Of a stretch of 64,000 nt of DNA, positions 26,917 to 36,305 are shown in pieces. How positions within the stretch are numbered: the stretch's first letter is position 1; the number at the start of each line of letters is the position of its first letter. The stretch comes from Nitrincola alkalilacustris (GTDB taxonomy: Bacteria; Pseudomonadota; Gammaproteobacteria; Pseudomonadales; Balneatricaceae). The position numbers and the translations under genes were made by a program. The stretch spans positions 372,001 to 436,000 of the forward strand of contig NZ_WBOM01000004.1 of NCBI RefSeq assembly GCF_008973755.1, given 5' to 3'. Under the pieces are notes generated by a model. That model made no database searches. It saw only the letters and a list, made by a program, of their open reading frames with translations, and was not told the DNA's origin.

Positions 26917-29900
26917 TTATTTTTTATTATTCAGGTGTTGCTGCACTGATGCCAGAAAATGGTCGATATTGATCGGTTTGGTAATATAATCGTTAAAGCC
27001 CGCATCCTTGCCGCGCTTGATATCACTTGGCATGGCATTGGCGGTAATCGCAATCACCGGCGTATGCTGCAGATCCGGCTCATGGTGCAAGACCTTGATC
27101 ACCTCATAGCCATCCATGCCGGGCATGTTGATATCCAGCAGGATTAAATCCGGCTGGCGGGCCAATGCAAGCTCTATCCCTAATGCCGGCGTATGAGCAG
27201 TAAACAGATGAAGGTGCGGCACGGTACCTAGTATTTGCGTTACCAGCTTGAGGTTGGCCGGATTGTCTTCGATATAGAGCACATTATGAGTATAGGCCTG
27301 ACAATCCTCACCACAGCAGGCTTTGCTATTCTTCTCCAGTTCCGCAATATGGCGGCTATCAGCATTACTCAGCGGCTGCTCCATCGGCAGTTCAATCCAG
27401 AAACAACTGCCCACACCAAGCTCACTCTCGACGCCAATCGTACCGCCCATCATTTCAACTATACGCTGCGTGATGGTCAGACCTATACCAGTGCCCTCAA
27501 TGTTACTGCCCTCTGCCCCCAGCCGGTTAAACGGCTGAAACAAGCCATCAAGCTGGTCTGCAGCAATACCAGGCCCAGTATCCCGCACAAGGATGCGTAA
27601 GCGGTTGATGCCGGGATACTGCACCTCCAGTTTTACACTGCCTGCCTCGCGGTTGTACTTGATGGCATTGGACAACAGATTCAGCAGCACCTGTTTGAGC
27701 CGGATGCGATCAGCCCTGACCATGGTGTCATCTGCACACTCAAGGCTGCAGTGTATATGGCGTTTCTCTGCCAATGCGGCCACTAATGCATGGCACTCCT
27801 GTATGACCGGACACACAGCTACCGGCTCCAGCGACAGGTTGATCGTGCCTGACTCCACCTTTGCCAGATCCAGCACTTCATTGATCAGCTCCAGCAGGTG
27901 GCCGCCCGCCTTGAGAATCTCATATACATTATCCCTGTGCTCTTCAGGCAGGGTATCGTCATATTCCATTAACTGGCCAAAACCGAGAATCGCATTCATC
28001 GGCGTACGCAGCTCATGACTCATGCTGGACAGAAATTCTGACTTGGCTCGATTGGCCAGATCCGCAGCATCACGTGCATCCTCCAGTGCAAACTCAGACA
28101 GTTTGCGGTCATTGATATCCTGCACCACTCCGATCATCCGCATGGGGTTACCCTCGCTGTCACGCTGCACATCCCCCCTCTCCAGCAGCCAGTGGACGCT
28201 GCCGTCCGGCCAGACCACACGGTGTTCAATATCATAAGGCACATCACGATCAATACAGGCCGTCACCGCATCGTTAACCGCCTGTCGATCATCCGGGTGT
28301 ACAGCAGCCAGAAAGTTCTCGTAAGACGTTTCCAGGTCTCCATCCGGATAGCCAAACAGCGGCGCGATACGCTCGGTCCAGAATAGATCACCGGTAACAA
28401 TATCCCACTCCCAGGTACCGATATTGGCGAAAAGCTGGCCGCGGCGCAGGCGCTCTTTGGCTGCATCTGCTCCCTGCTCGGCACGGAGACGTTCAGTGAT
28501 ATCGTGAAAACTCCAGACCCGACCGTGGATATTGTTAATATCCTTGAGCGGCTTGGAATGACGCTCAAAAACACGACCATCGGCGAGCTCAATCAGATCC
28601 TCGGATTCATCATCAGACATATACAAAGCTTTAACCTTGCTGAGAAAAGCCTCCGGCTCGGCCAGTTGCGACAGAGCATGGCTGAGAAGCTGCTCATCAC
28701 TGGCAGAATCTGCAAGGTGCCCGGGCAGATTCCACATTTCGCGGAACTGCTGGTTCATAAACAGTATCTCTCCCTTATTATCAACCGCCAGAATTCCATC
28801 CTTGGTGGACTCCAGTGTGGCATTGAGCCTGATAACACTGCGCTCTTTTGATTCCTCTGCAAGTTTTCGTTCGCTGATATTATTGTGGCTGACTACCACC
28901 CCTCCATCACTCCCTAACAATGGCATGACAATCATTTCGAACCAGCGTTGTTCATCCTCAGAATGGCAGGGATACTCGCTCCTGAAGCAGCCACTGTTAC
29001 CACTCAAAACCTCTTTAATTCCATCCACTACTCGATCAACACCTGGATAGCCTGCCTCTCTGGCCTGGCAGCAAACCTGGAGATAGTTGGTGCCAATACC
29101 GCTGTTTGCAACCGGCTCACCCGGTTGCACAGCATTACTGGCTCCATAGCTCTTCCAGGATTCATTGACAGCGAGAATCAGGCCATTCTTATCCAGTACA
29201 GCGATATGTGCAGAGACAGAGTCCAGTATCGCTCGCGAAAAACGCTGCTGCTCCTGGATTATCTGCTCACTTCTACCGCGTGCCAATGCGCTGTTGATCA
29301 GATTGGCCAGCATGAGTAATGAATCAAGATACTCATGTTCCCAGTCCCGGGCTTTATCTAGCTGGTCAAAGCCAATGAAACCGACGCTTTGGCCATGACG
29401 TTGTAACGGAAAGCCACATAGTGCCCGGATATCAAGGGACTCAAACAGTTTTCTATCTGCCGCTGCGTCCACTGGCAGCTCTTTGATATCAGGTACCAGT
29501 ACAGGTTTACCTTGCAGGATTTGCTGCCACCACCATGGAGCCATGGTTATCGGCAGGTTTTGCAGCTCCTGCTGCTGTGATGCGATACCCGGTGCGCACC
29601 ACTCATGGCTGTTGCACATGCTCCAGCCATCATGGCTAAGCTCAAACAGGTAGGCTCGCTCTACAGCCAAGCAGACTCCCGCCAGGCCAAGCACCTGTGT
29701 TATGGTAACGTCAAGCTGTTGATAATCTGACGACAGTAATAGATTTGCCGCCTCAGCCAGCACAGCACTGATCGCATTTTGTTTGCGCTCTGCCTGCTCT
29801 GCCAGTTTTTGGCGGGTGATATCGGTACGGACAGAGATGTACTGATAGGGTTTCCCCCTATCATCAACCAATGGAGTGATGGTAGAAACCACCCAATAAA

Positions 29901-31329
29901 GGCCACCACCTTTGCGCCGATTGCAAATTTCACCATGCCAGACCTGGCCATTGCTGATGGTCTGCCAGAGATCTTCATAAAACTGTGCGCAGTGCTCTGT
30001 TGATTTAACGATTCGGTGATTCTGTCCCAGTAGTTCGTCACGTTGATAACCACTTATCTGGCAAAACAGATCGTTCGCATAGGTAATCCGCCCCGCCATA
30101 TCGGCCATGCTGACAATGGCATGCAGATCAAGTGCCTGATGCTCACGTTCGCGCTCGTACAGGGCTTGTTGCAGGCGCTGGCTCAGCGCCTGGTTCTGCC
30201 TTGCACGCCGTGCTCTGGCTATAATAGCGGACACCAGATGTTGCGGCTGTACCGGTTTGACCAGAAAATCGTCACCGCCCAGATTCAGAGCCTGCAACTG
30301 CTGGCCCATGTCGGTCTCAGCCGATAGAAACAGGATAGGCAATTGCAGATAAGCATGGCGCTCCCGTACGATCGCCGCTAACTCGGGTCCGCGGATATCC
30401 GGCATGTACACATCCAGCACCAGGACATCGGGTTTGAAGCTATCGAGCAATTGCAGGGTATCTGATGGCTCGGATATTGCCGTCACTACCATGCCCGCTT
30501 GCTGCAGAACGGCCGATTGAGCCTCTAATAGCAGCGGATCGTCGTCCACAAGCATCACGCGATACGGCGACTCGGGTACGCGATCTGTGAGATTATCCAG
30601 AATGTCGCAAAGGCGCCCCGCCTCAAGCGGCTTGGACAGGTAATGACTGGCTCCTGCCCGATAAGCTGCCAGTCGTGCCGACTGATCATCCCTTACCGTG
30701 GTCATAACCACTGGCGGGAAAGACTGATCAGCTGTGTTTAGCTCCTTCAGCAATTCAACTCCAGCAGCCTCTCCCTCAGGAAAAACCATATCCAGCACCA
30801 ACGCATCAGGCCTGGCTCCCTGTTGCCAGGTGGCGCGGAAATCCTCAAGGGAAGTAAACAACTGCACTCGAAATCCATTATCCTTGAGGGTGCTGCTCAA
30901 CTGCTCTGCCTGGCCAGGGTCATCCTCAAGCAGGTAGATCAGAGGATTCCGGACCAAACGGGACAATGCTGCATGGGGTGACACGTGTGGCGCAGGAGTG
31001 TCAGACCCGCTGAGCGCCAAGGACTCCATATGTGACAGTTCAGCACCGATTGCATCCCAGGTTTCGGGTAGTGGAACTACTCCACTTTCAACAATGCCTT
31101 TCAGCCTTGTTTCCAGCTGGCGGGACGCGACCCCAAGCGACTGCATCCCAAAGGTACCGGCGCTACCGGTCAGGCTGTGCAACTGATAATGCAGTTTCTG
31201 AGCGCACTCAGGCTGCCAGTCACAGGCACTTGTGCTTTGGTAAGCAACACGCATCAGAGCGAGGCGCTCTGGCAGTTTACGGACAAACTGGCGTTGTAAA
31301 TCTTTCAAGGCATCATTGTATTGCGACAT
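26917..31329 (-). CDS. Giant hybrid kinase: HPt-REC-REC-PAS-GAF-PAS-PAS-PAS-HisKA-HATPase-REC
   Basis: A 1470-residue soluble kinase with phosphorelay modules at both ends. The N-terminal HPt has His51 (HSLTGSAGTFG). Receiver 1 (about 132-250) has Asp180 (VLDMVFPEG) and receiver 2 (about 254-375) has Asp306 (VLDVYMPDIRG). PAS (about 395-510), GAF (525-690, with the SHEWCAPGI block) and three PAS domains (to about 1085) follow. HisKA has His1105 ([13 protein letters not shown]), and the C-terminal receiver has Asp1399 (LLDINMPGMDG). ATG 31329 is used; a GTG lies one codon earlier. It is 29 bp from the REC-PP2C gene. The HPt-REC-REC head is paralogous to that of the diguanylate cyclase at 49280. 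Confidence 0.9.
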   Translation of the reverse strand: MSQYNDALKDLQRQFVRKLPERLALMRVAYQSTSACDWQPECAQKLHYQLHSLTGSAGTFGMQSLGVASRQLETRLKGIVESGVVPLPETWDAIGAELSHMESLALSGSDTPAPHVSPHAALSRLVRNPLIYLLEDDPGQAEQLSSTLKDNGFRVQLFTSLEDFRATWQQGARPDALVLDMVFPEGEAAGVELLKELNTADQSFPPVVMTTVRDDQSARLAAYRAGASHYLSKPLEAGRLCDILDNLTDRVPESPYRVMLVDDDPLLLEAQSAVLQQAGMVVTAISEPSDTLQLLDSFKPDVLVLDVYMPDIRGPELAAIVRERHAYLQLPILFLSAETDMGQQLQALNLGGDDFLVKPVQPQHLVSAIIARARRARQNQALSQRLQQALYEREREHQALDLHAIVSMADMAGRITYANDLFCQISGYQRDELLGQNHRIVKSTEHCAQFYEDLWQTISNGQVWHGEICNRRKGGGLYWVVSTITPLVDDRGKPYQYISVRTDITRQKLAEQAERKQNAISAVLAEAANLLLSSDYQQLDVTITQVLGLAGVCLAVERAYLFELSHDGWSMCNSHEWCAPGIASQQQELQNLPITMAPWWWQQILQGKPVLVPDIKELPVDAAADRKLFESLDIRALCGFPLQRHGQSVGFIGFDQLDKARDWEHEYLDSLLMLANLINSALARGRSEQIIQEQQRFSRAILDSVSAHIAVLDKNGLILAVNESWKSYGASNAVQPGEPVANSGIGTNYLQVCCQAREAGYPGVDRVVDGIKEVLSGNSGCFRSEYPCHSEDEQRWFEMIVMPLLGSDGGVVVSHNNISERKLAEESKERSVIRLNATLESTKDGILAVDNKGEILFMNQQFREMWNLPGHLADSASDEQLLSHALSQLAEPEAFLSKVKALYMSDDESEDLIELADGRVFERHSKPLKDINNIHGRVWSFHDITERLRAEQGADAAKERLRRGQLFANIGTWEWDIVTGDLFWTERIAPLFGYPDGDLETSYENFLAAVHPDDRQAVNDAVTACIDRDVPYDIEHRVVWPDGSVHWLLERGDVQRDSEGNPMRMIGVVQDINDRKLSEFALEDARDAADLANRAKSEFLSSMSHELRTPMNAILGFGQLMEYDDTLPEEHRDNVYEILKAGGHLLELINEVLDLAKVESGTINLSLEPVAVCPVIQECHALVAALAEKRHIHCSLECADDTMVRADRIRLKQVLLNLLSNAIKYNREAGSVKLEVQYPGINRLRILVRDTGPGIAADQLDGLFQPFNRLGAEGSNIEGTGIGLTITQRIVEMMGGTIGVESELGVGSCFWIELPMEQPLSNADSRHIAELEKNSKACCGEDCQAYTHNVLYIEDNPANLKLVTQILGTVPHLHLFTAHTPALGIELALARQPDLILLDINMPGMDGYEVIKVLHHEPDLQHTPVIAITANAMPSDIKRGKDAGFNDYITKPINIDHFLASVQQHLNNKK

Positions 31330-31358
31330 CACTGCTTTACCTTTCTAAATAAGTCGAA

Positions 31359-32564
31359 TCAATCCAGTTCCACTACTCTCGTGGCTATCTCCTCTCCCTT
31401 CGAGTCAATGCATAATGCACTGATATCAATTTCTGCCAGGCAGATATCATCCGCTGGTTCAGTTTCCTGTATATGCTGAACCAGAGCCTGACGAATGACC
31501 TGCATGGGGTGCTCACTCTCACAAAGCGACTGGCGTAATAGCTTAAATGTCTGACTGAAACTGCAGAGGTCAGCATTCAGCGCCTCTGTCACCCCATCCG
31601 AGTACAGAATCACCTTCTCATCCTGTGTAAGGGTCTGCTGTTTCGTCTCAGGTTGGAAAAGCTCAGGAGGTAGAATCCCCAGAGCCATATTTTCAGAGCG
31701 GAATTCAGCGATCTTTTTCGTGTTCGGGCTGATGCACATGGCCGCAGGCATACCACCATTCCAGATACTCAGCATGCGGTCATTGCAGTCACATCTCATA
31801 ATTATCGCTGCGACAAACCTGTCACTCGGCAGCAGCTTATTAAGCTGGGCGTTTAACTCAGCTGCTATCTCACTGACACTGCTGGCTTTTTTAACCGCCG
31901 CGTGAAATATCAAGGATATGGGAATGAGACTGATTGCTGCCGCTAAACCATGGCCCATGGCGTCGGCCAACATCACGTAACAGGCACCAGTGGCAGGACA
32001 TCTACCCGCAAGCAGCATATCACCACTGAATAGACTTGCCGGGCGATGGTAGCAGCTGATGCCGCCAAGCTGGCGCCCTGTATTGCCCAGCAGGTTTTCG
32101 TAAAGGCTTTGAGCCAGTATGTTCTCCTGCTCCAGAAGGCTTTTCTGTTGCCTGGTGACTTTGAGGTGGCGTTGCATCTCAATTAAATTGCGCACCCGAG
32201 CCAGTAGTTCAATATGGTCAAAAGGTTTAGTCAGGAAGTCTCTGGCTCCAGCTTGCAGCGCCCTCAGGCGATACTCTCTTTGCTGGTATGCTGTCAGTAC
32301 AACAATTGGCGGTAGCAAGGGGTCTTGCAGTGCATGAAACTCCTCCAGAAGAGTGAACCCATCTTTGGAGGGCATTTGCAGATCCAGTAAAATGATATCT
32401 GCCTGACGAGCCAGATAGGCTCCGATGGCCAGCTCCGGATCTTGTAATAACTGAATATGCCTGTAGCCGTTAGACCTGAGGACCTTTTCCAGCAATTTCA
32501 AGTTTGCGGCTTCATCATCAATGATTAAGATATGTGCATCACTGTAGTCTGCAACCTGCTGCAT
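31359..32564 (-). CDS. Response regulator with RsbU/SpoIIE-type PP2C phosphatase (REC-PP2C)
   Basis: A 401-residue regulator. REC (10-130) has D16/D17, phospho-Asp61 (LLDLQMPSKDG) and TKPF. A short coiled coil (about 130-160) leads to a PPM/SpoIIE phosphatase (about 180-395) with metal-binding blocks SGDMLLAG, LADAMGHGLAAAIS and LYSDGVTEAL. Such enzymes dephosphorylate STAS proteins in partner switches. The only STAS gene in the window is at 45111, so that protein is a candidate substrate. AGAGG lies five bases before the ATG. Its receiver is strikingly similar to that of the adjacent REC-HD-GYP gene, suggesting that both listen to the same kinase or HPt. Confidence 0.92.
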   Translation of the reverse strand: MQQVADYSDAHILIIDDEAANLKLLEKVLRSNGYRHIQLLQDPELAIGAYLARQADIILLDLQMPSKDGFTLLEEFHALQDPLLPPIVVLTAYQQREYRLRALQAGARDFLTKPFDHIELLARVRNLIEMQRHLKVTRQQKSLLEQENILAQSLYENLLGNTGRQLGGISCYHRPASLFSGDMLLAGRCPATGACYVMLADAMGHGLAAAISLIPISLIFHAAVKKASSVSEIAAELNAQLNKLLPSDRFVAAIIMRCDCNDRMLSIWNGGMPAAMCISPNTKKIAEFRSENMALGILPPELFQPETKQQTLTQDEKVILYSDGVTEALNADLCSFSQTFKLLRQSLCESEHPMQVIRQALVQHIQETEPADDICLAEIDISALCIDSKGEEIATRVVELD

Positions 32565-32619
32565 AAAAACCTCTTTGATGATTAGTGCTGTATACCCAAC
32601 CGTGATCCATTCCCTGCTT

Positions 32620-33693
32620 TCAGGTTATGTCTGGCTCGGCATATATCTCGCGTACAGCCACAACACTTGGCAACTCGAGTAAAAAAAGCTCAACCAGAAC
32701 CGGGTCGAAGTGCTTGCCACTATTCTCTTTTATCAGTTCAACCGCAGCCTCTACTGACCAGGCTTTTTTATAGGGACGGACCGAGGTCAGGGCATCAAAC
32801 ACATCTGCCAGAGCTGCGATACGCCCTGCCATCGGAATATCTTCACCAGACAACCCGTTGGGGTAACCACTACCATCCCACTTTTCATGATGTGTCAGAG
32901 CAATATCGCGAGCCATTAACATTAATTCACTGTCATCACCCTCAAGCAGTTTCGCGCCTATCGCTGCATGGGTTTTCATGATGGCCCACTCGCTTGGTTC
33001 GAGCTTGCCGGGCTTGAGTAAAATATGATCTGGAATGCCGATTTTCCCTATGTCGTGCATTGGGCTGGCATTCAGAATAAGATCGACCTTTGCATCGCTC
33101 CAACCAACCGCCGTTGCCAGCAGAGCACAAATATGGCTCATGCGCAGAATATGGTTGCCGGTTTCTTCATCACGATACTCTGCCGCCATACCAAGCCGCT
33201 GCACCACCTGCAGACGGGTATGGTGCAGTTCATCCGTACGCTCCTTTACCAGCTGCTCAAGCAGATCTTTTTTGTTGTGCAGCATCTCATGGGCGAGCTG
33301 AACATCCAGCAGATTTCGCACCCGCATCAAGAGTTCGCTTCGATCAAAGGGCTTACTCACAAAGTCACGCGCACCGCCTGCCAAGGCCTTTAATAAATAA
33401 TCCTTGGTATGCTGCGCTGTAAGTATCACTATGGGTGGCAACAGTGGGTCATTCAGCGCGATCAGTTGTGCCATTACCTGATAACCATCCAGATGTGGCA
33501 TATTGATATCCAGCAGGATCAAATGAGGACGCTGCTGCTGATATTGATGCAATACATCTCTGGGGTCCTGGATCAGCACACGCTGCTGATAGCCCTGTGA
33601 GGCAAGCATTTTATCCAGCAGTTTGAGGTTGGCAGGTTCATCATCAACGATGAAAATACACACACTCTCACGCGACATCGGCTGTTCTGTCAT
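32620..33693 (-). CDS. Response regulator REC-HD-GYP, predicted c-di-GMP phosphodiesterase
   Basis: A 357-residue regulator. REC (11-130) has phospho-Asp62 (LLDINMPHLDG) and SKPF. A helical linker leads to the HD-GYP domain (about 160-350) with GNHILRMSH, MHDIGKIGIPD, HHEKWDGSGYP and ALADVFDALTS, so all metal and GYP residues are present. It should hydrolyse c-di-GMP. The frame is open to 33792, but that would overlap cheB by 32 bp. ATG 33693 with AGAGAG upstream leaves a 67-bp gap and matches family length. It directly follows cheB on the same strand, linking chemosensory signalling to second-messenger degradation. Confidence 0.92.
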   Translation of the reverse strand: MTEQPMSRESVCIFIVDDEPANLKLLDKMLASQGYQQRVLIQDPRDVLHQYQQQRPHLILLDINMPHLDGYQVMAQLIALNDPLLPPIVILTAQHTKDYLLKALAGGARDFVSKPFDRSELLMRVRNLLDVQLAHEMLHNKKDLLEQLVKERTDELHHTRLQVVQRLGMAAEYRDEETGNHILRMSHICALLATAVGWSDAKVDLILNASPMHDIGKIGIPDHILLKPGKLEPSEWAIMKTHAAIGAKLLEGDDSELMLMARDIALTHHEKWDGSGYPNGLSGEDIPMAGRIAALADVFDALTSVRPYKKAWSVEAAVELIKENSGKHFDPVLVELFLLELPSVVAVREIYAEPDIT

Positions 33694-33760
33694 AGCACTA
33701 TCTCTCTGCTTGTGTTTCTGTAAACACTGCTTTTGTGACGCCGCGCATGAGTACTGATAT

Positions 33761-34843
33761 TCAGACCCTGACACCGCGCCCCTTTTGAGCAACCCAGCTC
33801 AGAATTTCGCCAGCCATCCTATCCAGCGGCTCTATCAGTTCAGCAGCCCCGATCTCCGCTGCCGCACGGGGCATGCCATACACGACACTACTGATCTCAT
33901 CCTGAGCCAGGGTAAAGGCACCTGCATTCCTGAGTCGTAACAGCCCTTCTGCCCCATCACGCCCCATACCCGTCAACAGTGTTGCAATAGTGTTCAGAGG
34001 CGCCACCTCAGCCATGGAATCAAACATCACATCCACTGACGGTCGGTGGCGATTCACGGCAGCATCTGAACCCAGTACCACATGGTAGTTGGCACCCGAG
34101 CGTTTAATTCTCATATGCTGATCACCGGGCGCTATGTATGCATATCCCGGAAGGATTCGCTCACCATCCTCCGCTTCCTTGACACGTATCTCGCACAATG
34201 AATTAAGCCTCTGTGCAAACGAGCGCGTAAATCCGGCTGGCATGTGCTGGGTGACCAACACTGCCGGCGAAAATGCAGGCAAGCCTGAAAGCAACTGCTG
34301 GATCGCTACTGTGCCACCCGTTGAGGCACCCACCCCTATGAGCAGTTCGGTTCCCTGAAAAGCTGTGACACTTGTTGGTGCTTGGGGGTGAGGCTTGCCT
34401 GAAGTGCGATGCGTTACCACCCTTGTAACAGCCAATTTTGACATGGCTGCAGCACGCACTTTGTCCGCTATCAATGCAGAAAAGTCACTTAACCCCGCTT
34501 CCACACCCAGGCGAGGTTTAGGTATAAAATCCACAGCTCCCATATCCAATGCACGTAATGTTATATCAGCACCAGCTTCTGTCAGTGTGGATATCATCAC
34601 GACAGGTGTCGGCTGAGCACTCATCAACTTCTCAAGAAAGGTCAGCCCATCCACTCGGGGCATCTCAATATCAAGGGTGATCACGTCTGGCTTCAACTTC
34701 CTGACCATATCACGCGCCTCGTAGGCGTCACGGGCTGCAGCGACTACCTGCATATCCGGCTGTTGATTGATAATCTCGGTTAACAGCCGGCGGATCAGGG
34801 CAGAGTCATCCACCACTAACACGCGTATTTTGCTTCCTGGCAT
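33761..34843 (-). CDS. cheB: Chemotaxis response regulator protein-glutamate methylesterase CheB
   Basis: A 360-residue CheB. The receiver (1-125) has D12/D13, phospho-Asp58 (ITLDIEMPRVDG) and the PKP lysine motif. The methylesterase domain (about 165-350) has the catalytic triad blocks GASTGGT (Ser), TQHMPAGF (His) and GMGRDGAEG (Asp). It removes methyl groups from, and deamidates, receptor glutamates when phosphorylated by CheA. The start ATG has GGAG seven bases upstream. It lies 24 bp after cheD. The order cheR-cheD-cheB matches P. aeruginosa cluster 2. Confidence 0.96.
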   Translation of the reverse strand: MPGSKIRVLVVDDSALIRRLLTEIINQQPDMQVVAAARDAYEARDMVRKLKPDVITLDIEMPRVDGLTFLEKLMSAQPTPVVMISTLTEAGADITLRALDMGAVDFIPKPRLGVEAGLSDFSALIADKVRAAAMSKLAVTRVVTHRTSGKPHPQAPTSVTAFQGTELLIGVGASTGGTVAIQQLLSGLPAFSPAVLVTQHMPAGFTRSFAQRLNSLCEIRVKEAEDGERILPGYAYIAPGDQHMRIKRSGANYHVVLGSDAAVNRHRPSVDVMFDSMAEVAPLNTIATLLTGMGRDGAEGLLRLRNAGAFTLAQDEISSVVYGMPRAAAEIGAAELIEPLDRMAGEILSWVAQKGRGVRV

Positions 34844-34867
34844 AGCTGGCTCCTCAAAAACAGGTGG

Positions 34868-35479
34868 CTAGAACAGATCAACGTCACCACTGACTGGCGC
34901 GGACTTGATCTTGAGGCGATATTCGCTCTCGCGCTCCAGAATTGTCGTGTTATGAATTGATCGCAGCGTTTTGATCTTGACCTTTCCGGTATCGGTGAAG
35001 AAGTAAACCTTGCGCGGGTAGTCCCCCAGCAAATCATGCCCCACCACAGGTATGCCCTCATTATGAAGATACTCCTCCACAAACTGGGCATTGCGCTGAC
35101 CGACATTAGCCACTGTTAAACCACGCAATACATTGCCACCACCAAATATCTTGGCCTGCAAACGCTGACGGGAGGCGCCCATTTTGATCAGGTGGTTAAT
35201 CAACAGCTCCATCGCATAACTGCCATATCGTGCAGACTCAGTGACAACACCTTCAGCCGCTGAATGGTCATTTGGCAGCAAAAAATGGTTCATCCCACCA
35301 ATACCCGTTACCGGATCGCGCACACACGCAGCAACACAGGAGCCCAAGACAGTGACAATCAACAAGCCGTGGTTGGTGACATAGTATTCACCCGGCAAAA
35401 TCTTGACCGCCTCACGGTCAAAATAGCGATCAAAGTAGTGATTCGGTGCAAGAAAGTGGTGGGCTTTATCCTGGGTCAT
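34868..35479 (-). CDS. cheD: Chemoreceptor glutamine deamidase CheD
   Basis: A 203-residue CheD. The catalytic Cys lies in VLGSCVAACVRD and the catalytic His in GGMNHFLLP; IFGGGNVLRG is another family block. CheD deamidates receptor glutamines and can interact with CheC-type phosphatases, though none is encoded here. ATG 35479 with GGTGA upstream is preferred over GTG 35491. The gene overlaps the end of cheR by 14 bp, so translation is coupled. The C-terminal tail past residue 180 is longer than in many CheD proteins. Confidence 0.94.
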   Translation of the reverse strand: MTQDKAHHFLAPNHYFDRYFDREAVKILPGEYYVTNHGLLIVTVLGSCVAACVRDPVTGIGGMNHFLLPNDHSAAEGVVTESARYGSYAMELLINHLIKMGASRQRLQAKIFGGGNVLRGLTVANVGQRNAQFVEEYLHNEGIPVVGHDLLGDYPRKVYFFTDTGKVKIKTLRSIHNTTILERESEYRLKIKSAPVSGDVDLF

Positions 35480-36305
35480 TGCTCTCACCACTCAGCGCCG
35501 AAACATAGGTGCTTTTTCCAGTCAAGCGCACAACATGCGTGGCATGAACAAAGCTCTCGGAGTGTCCTGCAAAGTAGAGCCCACCCGGTGTAAGCACCTT
35601 CATCATGCGCGTCAACAGGCTCAACTGGGTTGGCTTATCGAAATAGATCATCACATTTCGGCAAAAAATAATGTCGAACTGTGACGTCAGCGGCCATGGC
35701 TGATCAAGCAAGTTCAATTTTTTGAAACTCACCAGCGAGCGTAACGCCGGATTGACCCGGGCATAACCCGCCCTTGGCCCCTGGCCTCGCTGAAAGAACC
35801 GCTTTTTCCGTTCAGGTGCAAGGCTCGAAATACGCTCCAGCGAATAAACGCCTTTACGGGCATGCTCAAGCACCTGGCTATCAATATCAGTTGCCAGAAT
35901 TCTGGCCGGAGGGGACCAGGTGCCATATGCTTCCACCAGCGTCATCGCAATACTGTAAGGCTCTTCACCGGTACTCGACGCTGCACACCAGACTTTCAAC
36001 GGCCGCTTCTTGCGCTGCCCTATATATCTGGCAAGCTCTTCAAAGTGATGAGGCTCACGAAAAAAGGAGGTGTGATTGGTTGTCAGGGCATTGATGAAGT
36101 TTTCCAACTCATCACTGCGCTCTGCCAGATACGCGAGGTAATCGGTAAACTGCTGCAGACCAAGTGCTCTCAGTCGGCGGGCCAGCCGACTGTAAACCAG
36201 ATTACTCTTGTTATCCGACAGATTTATGCCAGCCCGTTGGCGAATCAGTGCCTGTATCTGCCGAAAATCAGCATCACTGAAGTGAAATTCACGCAGCTCA
36301 CCCAT
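35466..36305 (-). CDS. cheR: Chemotaxis protein methyltransferase CheR
   Basis: A 279-residue SAM-dependent methyltransferase that methylates receptor glutamates. The N-terminal helical domain (about 1-75) leads to the SAM domain with SSTGEEPYSIAM, ILATDID and FCRNVMIYFD. ATG 36305 is used; the frame extends to a TTG at 36326, but that start has no support. It overlaps the HPt-pseudoreceiver gene by 8 bp. A matching C-terminal pentapeptide on the soluble receptor at 38586 suggests that this CheR is tethered to that receptor, as CheR2 is to Aer2 in P. aeruginosa. Confidence 0.95.
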   Translation of the reverse strand: MGELREFHFSDADFRQIQALIRQRAGINLSDNKSNLVYSRLARRLRALGLQQFTDYLAYLAERSDELENFINALTTNHTSFFREPHHFEELARYIGQRKKRPLKVWCAASSTGEEPYSIAMTLVEAYGTWSPPARILATDIDSQVLEHARKGVYSLERISSLAPERKKRFFQRGQGPRAGYARVNPALRSLVSFKKLNLLDQPWPLTSQFDIIFCRNVMIYFDKPTQLSLLTRMMKVLTPGGLYFAGHSESFVHATHVVRLTGKSTYVSALSGESNDPG

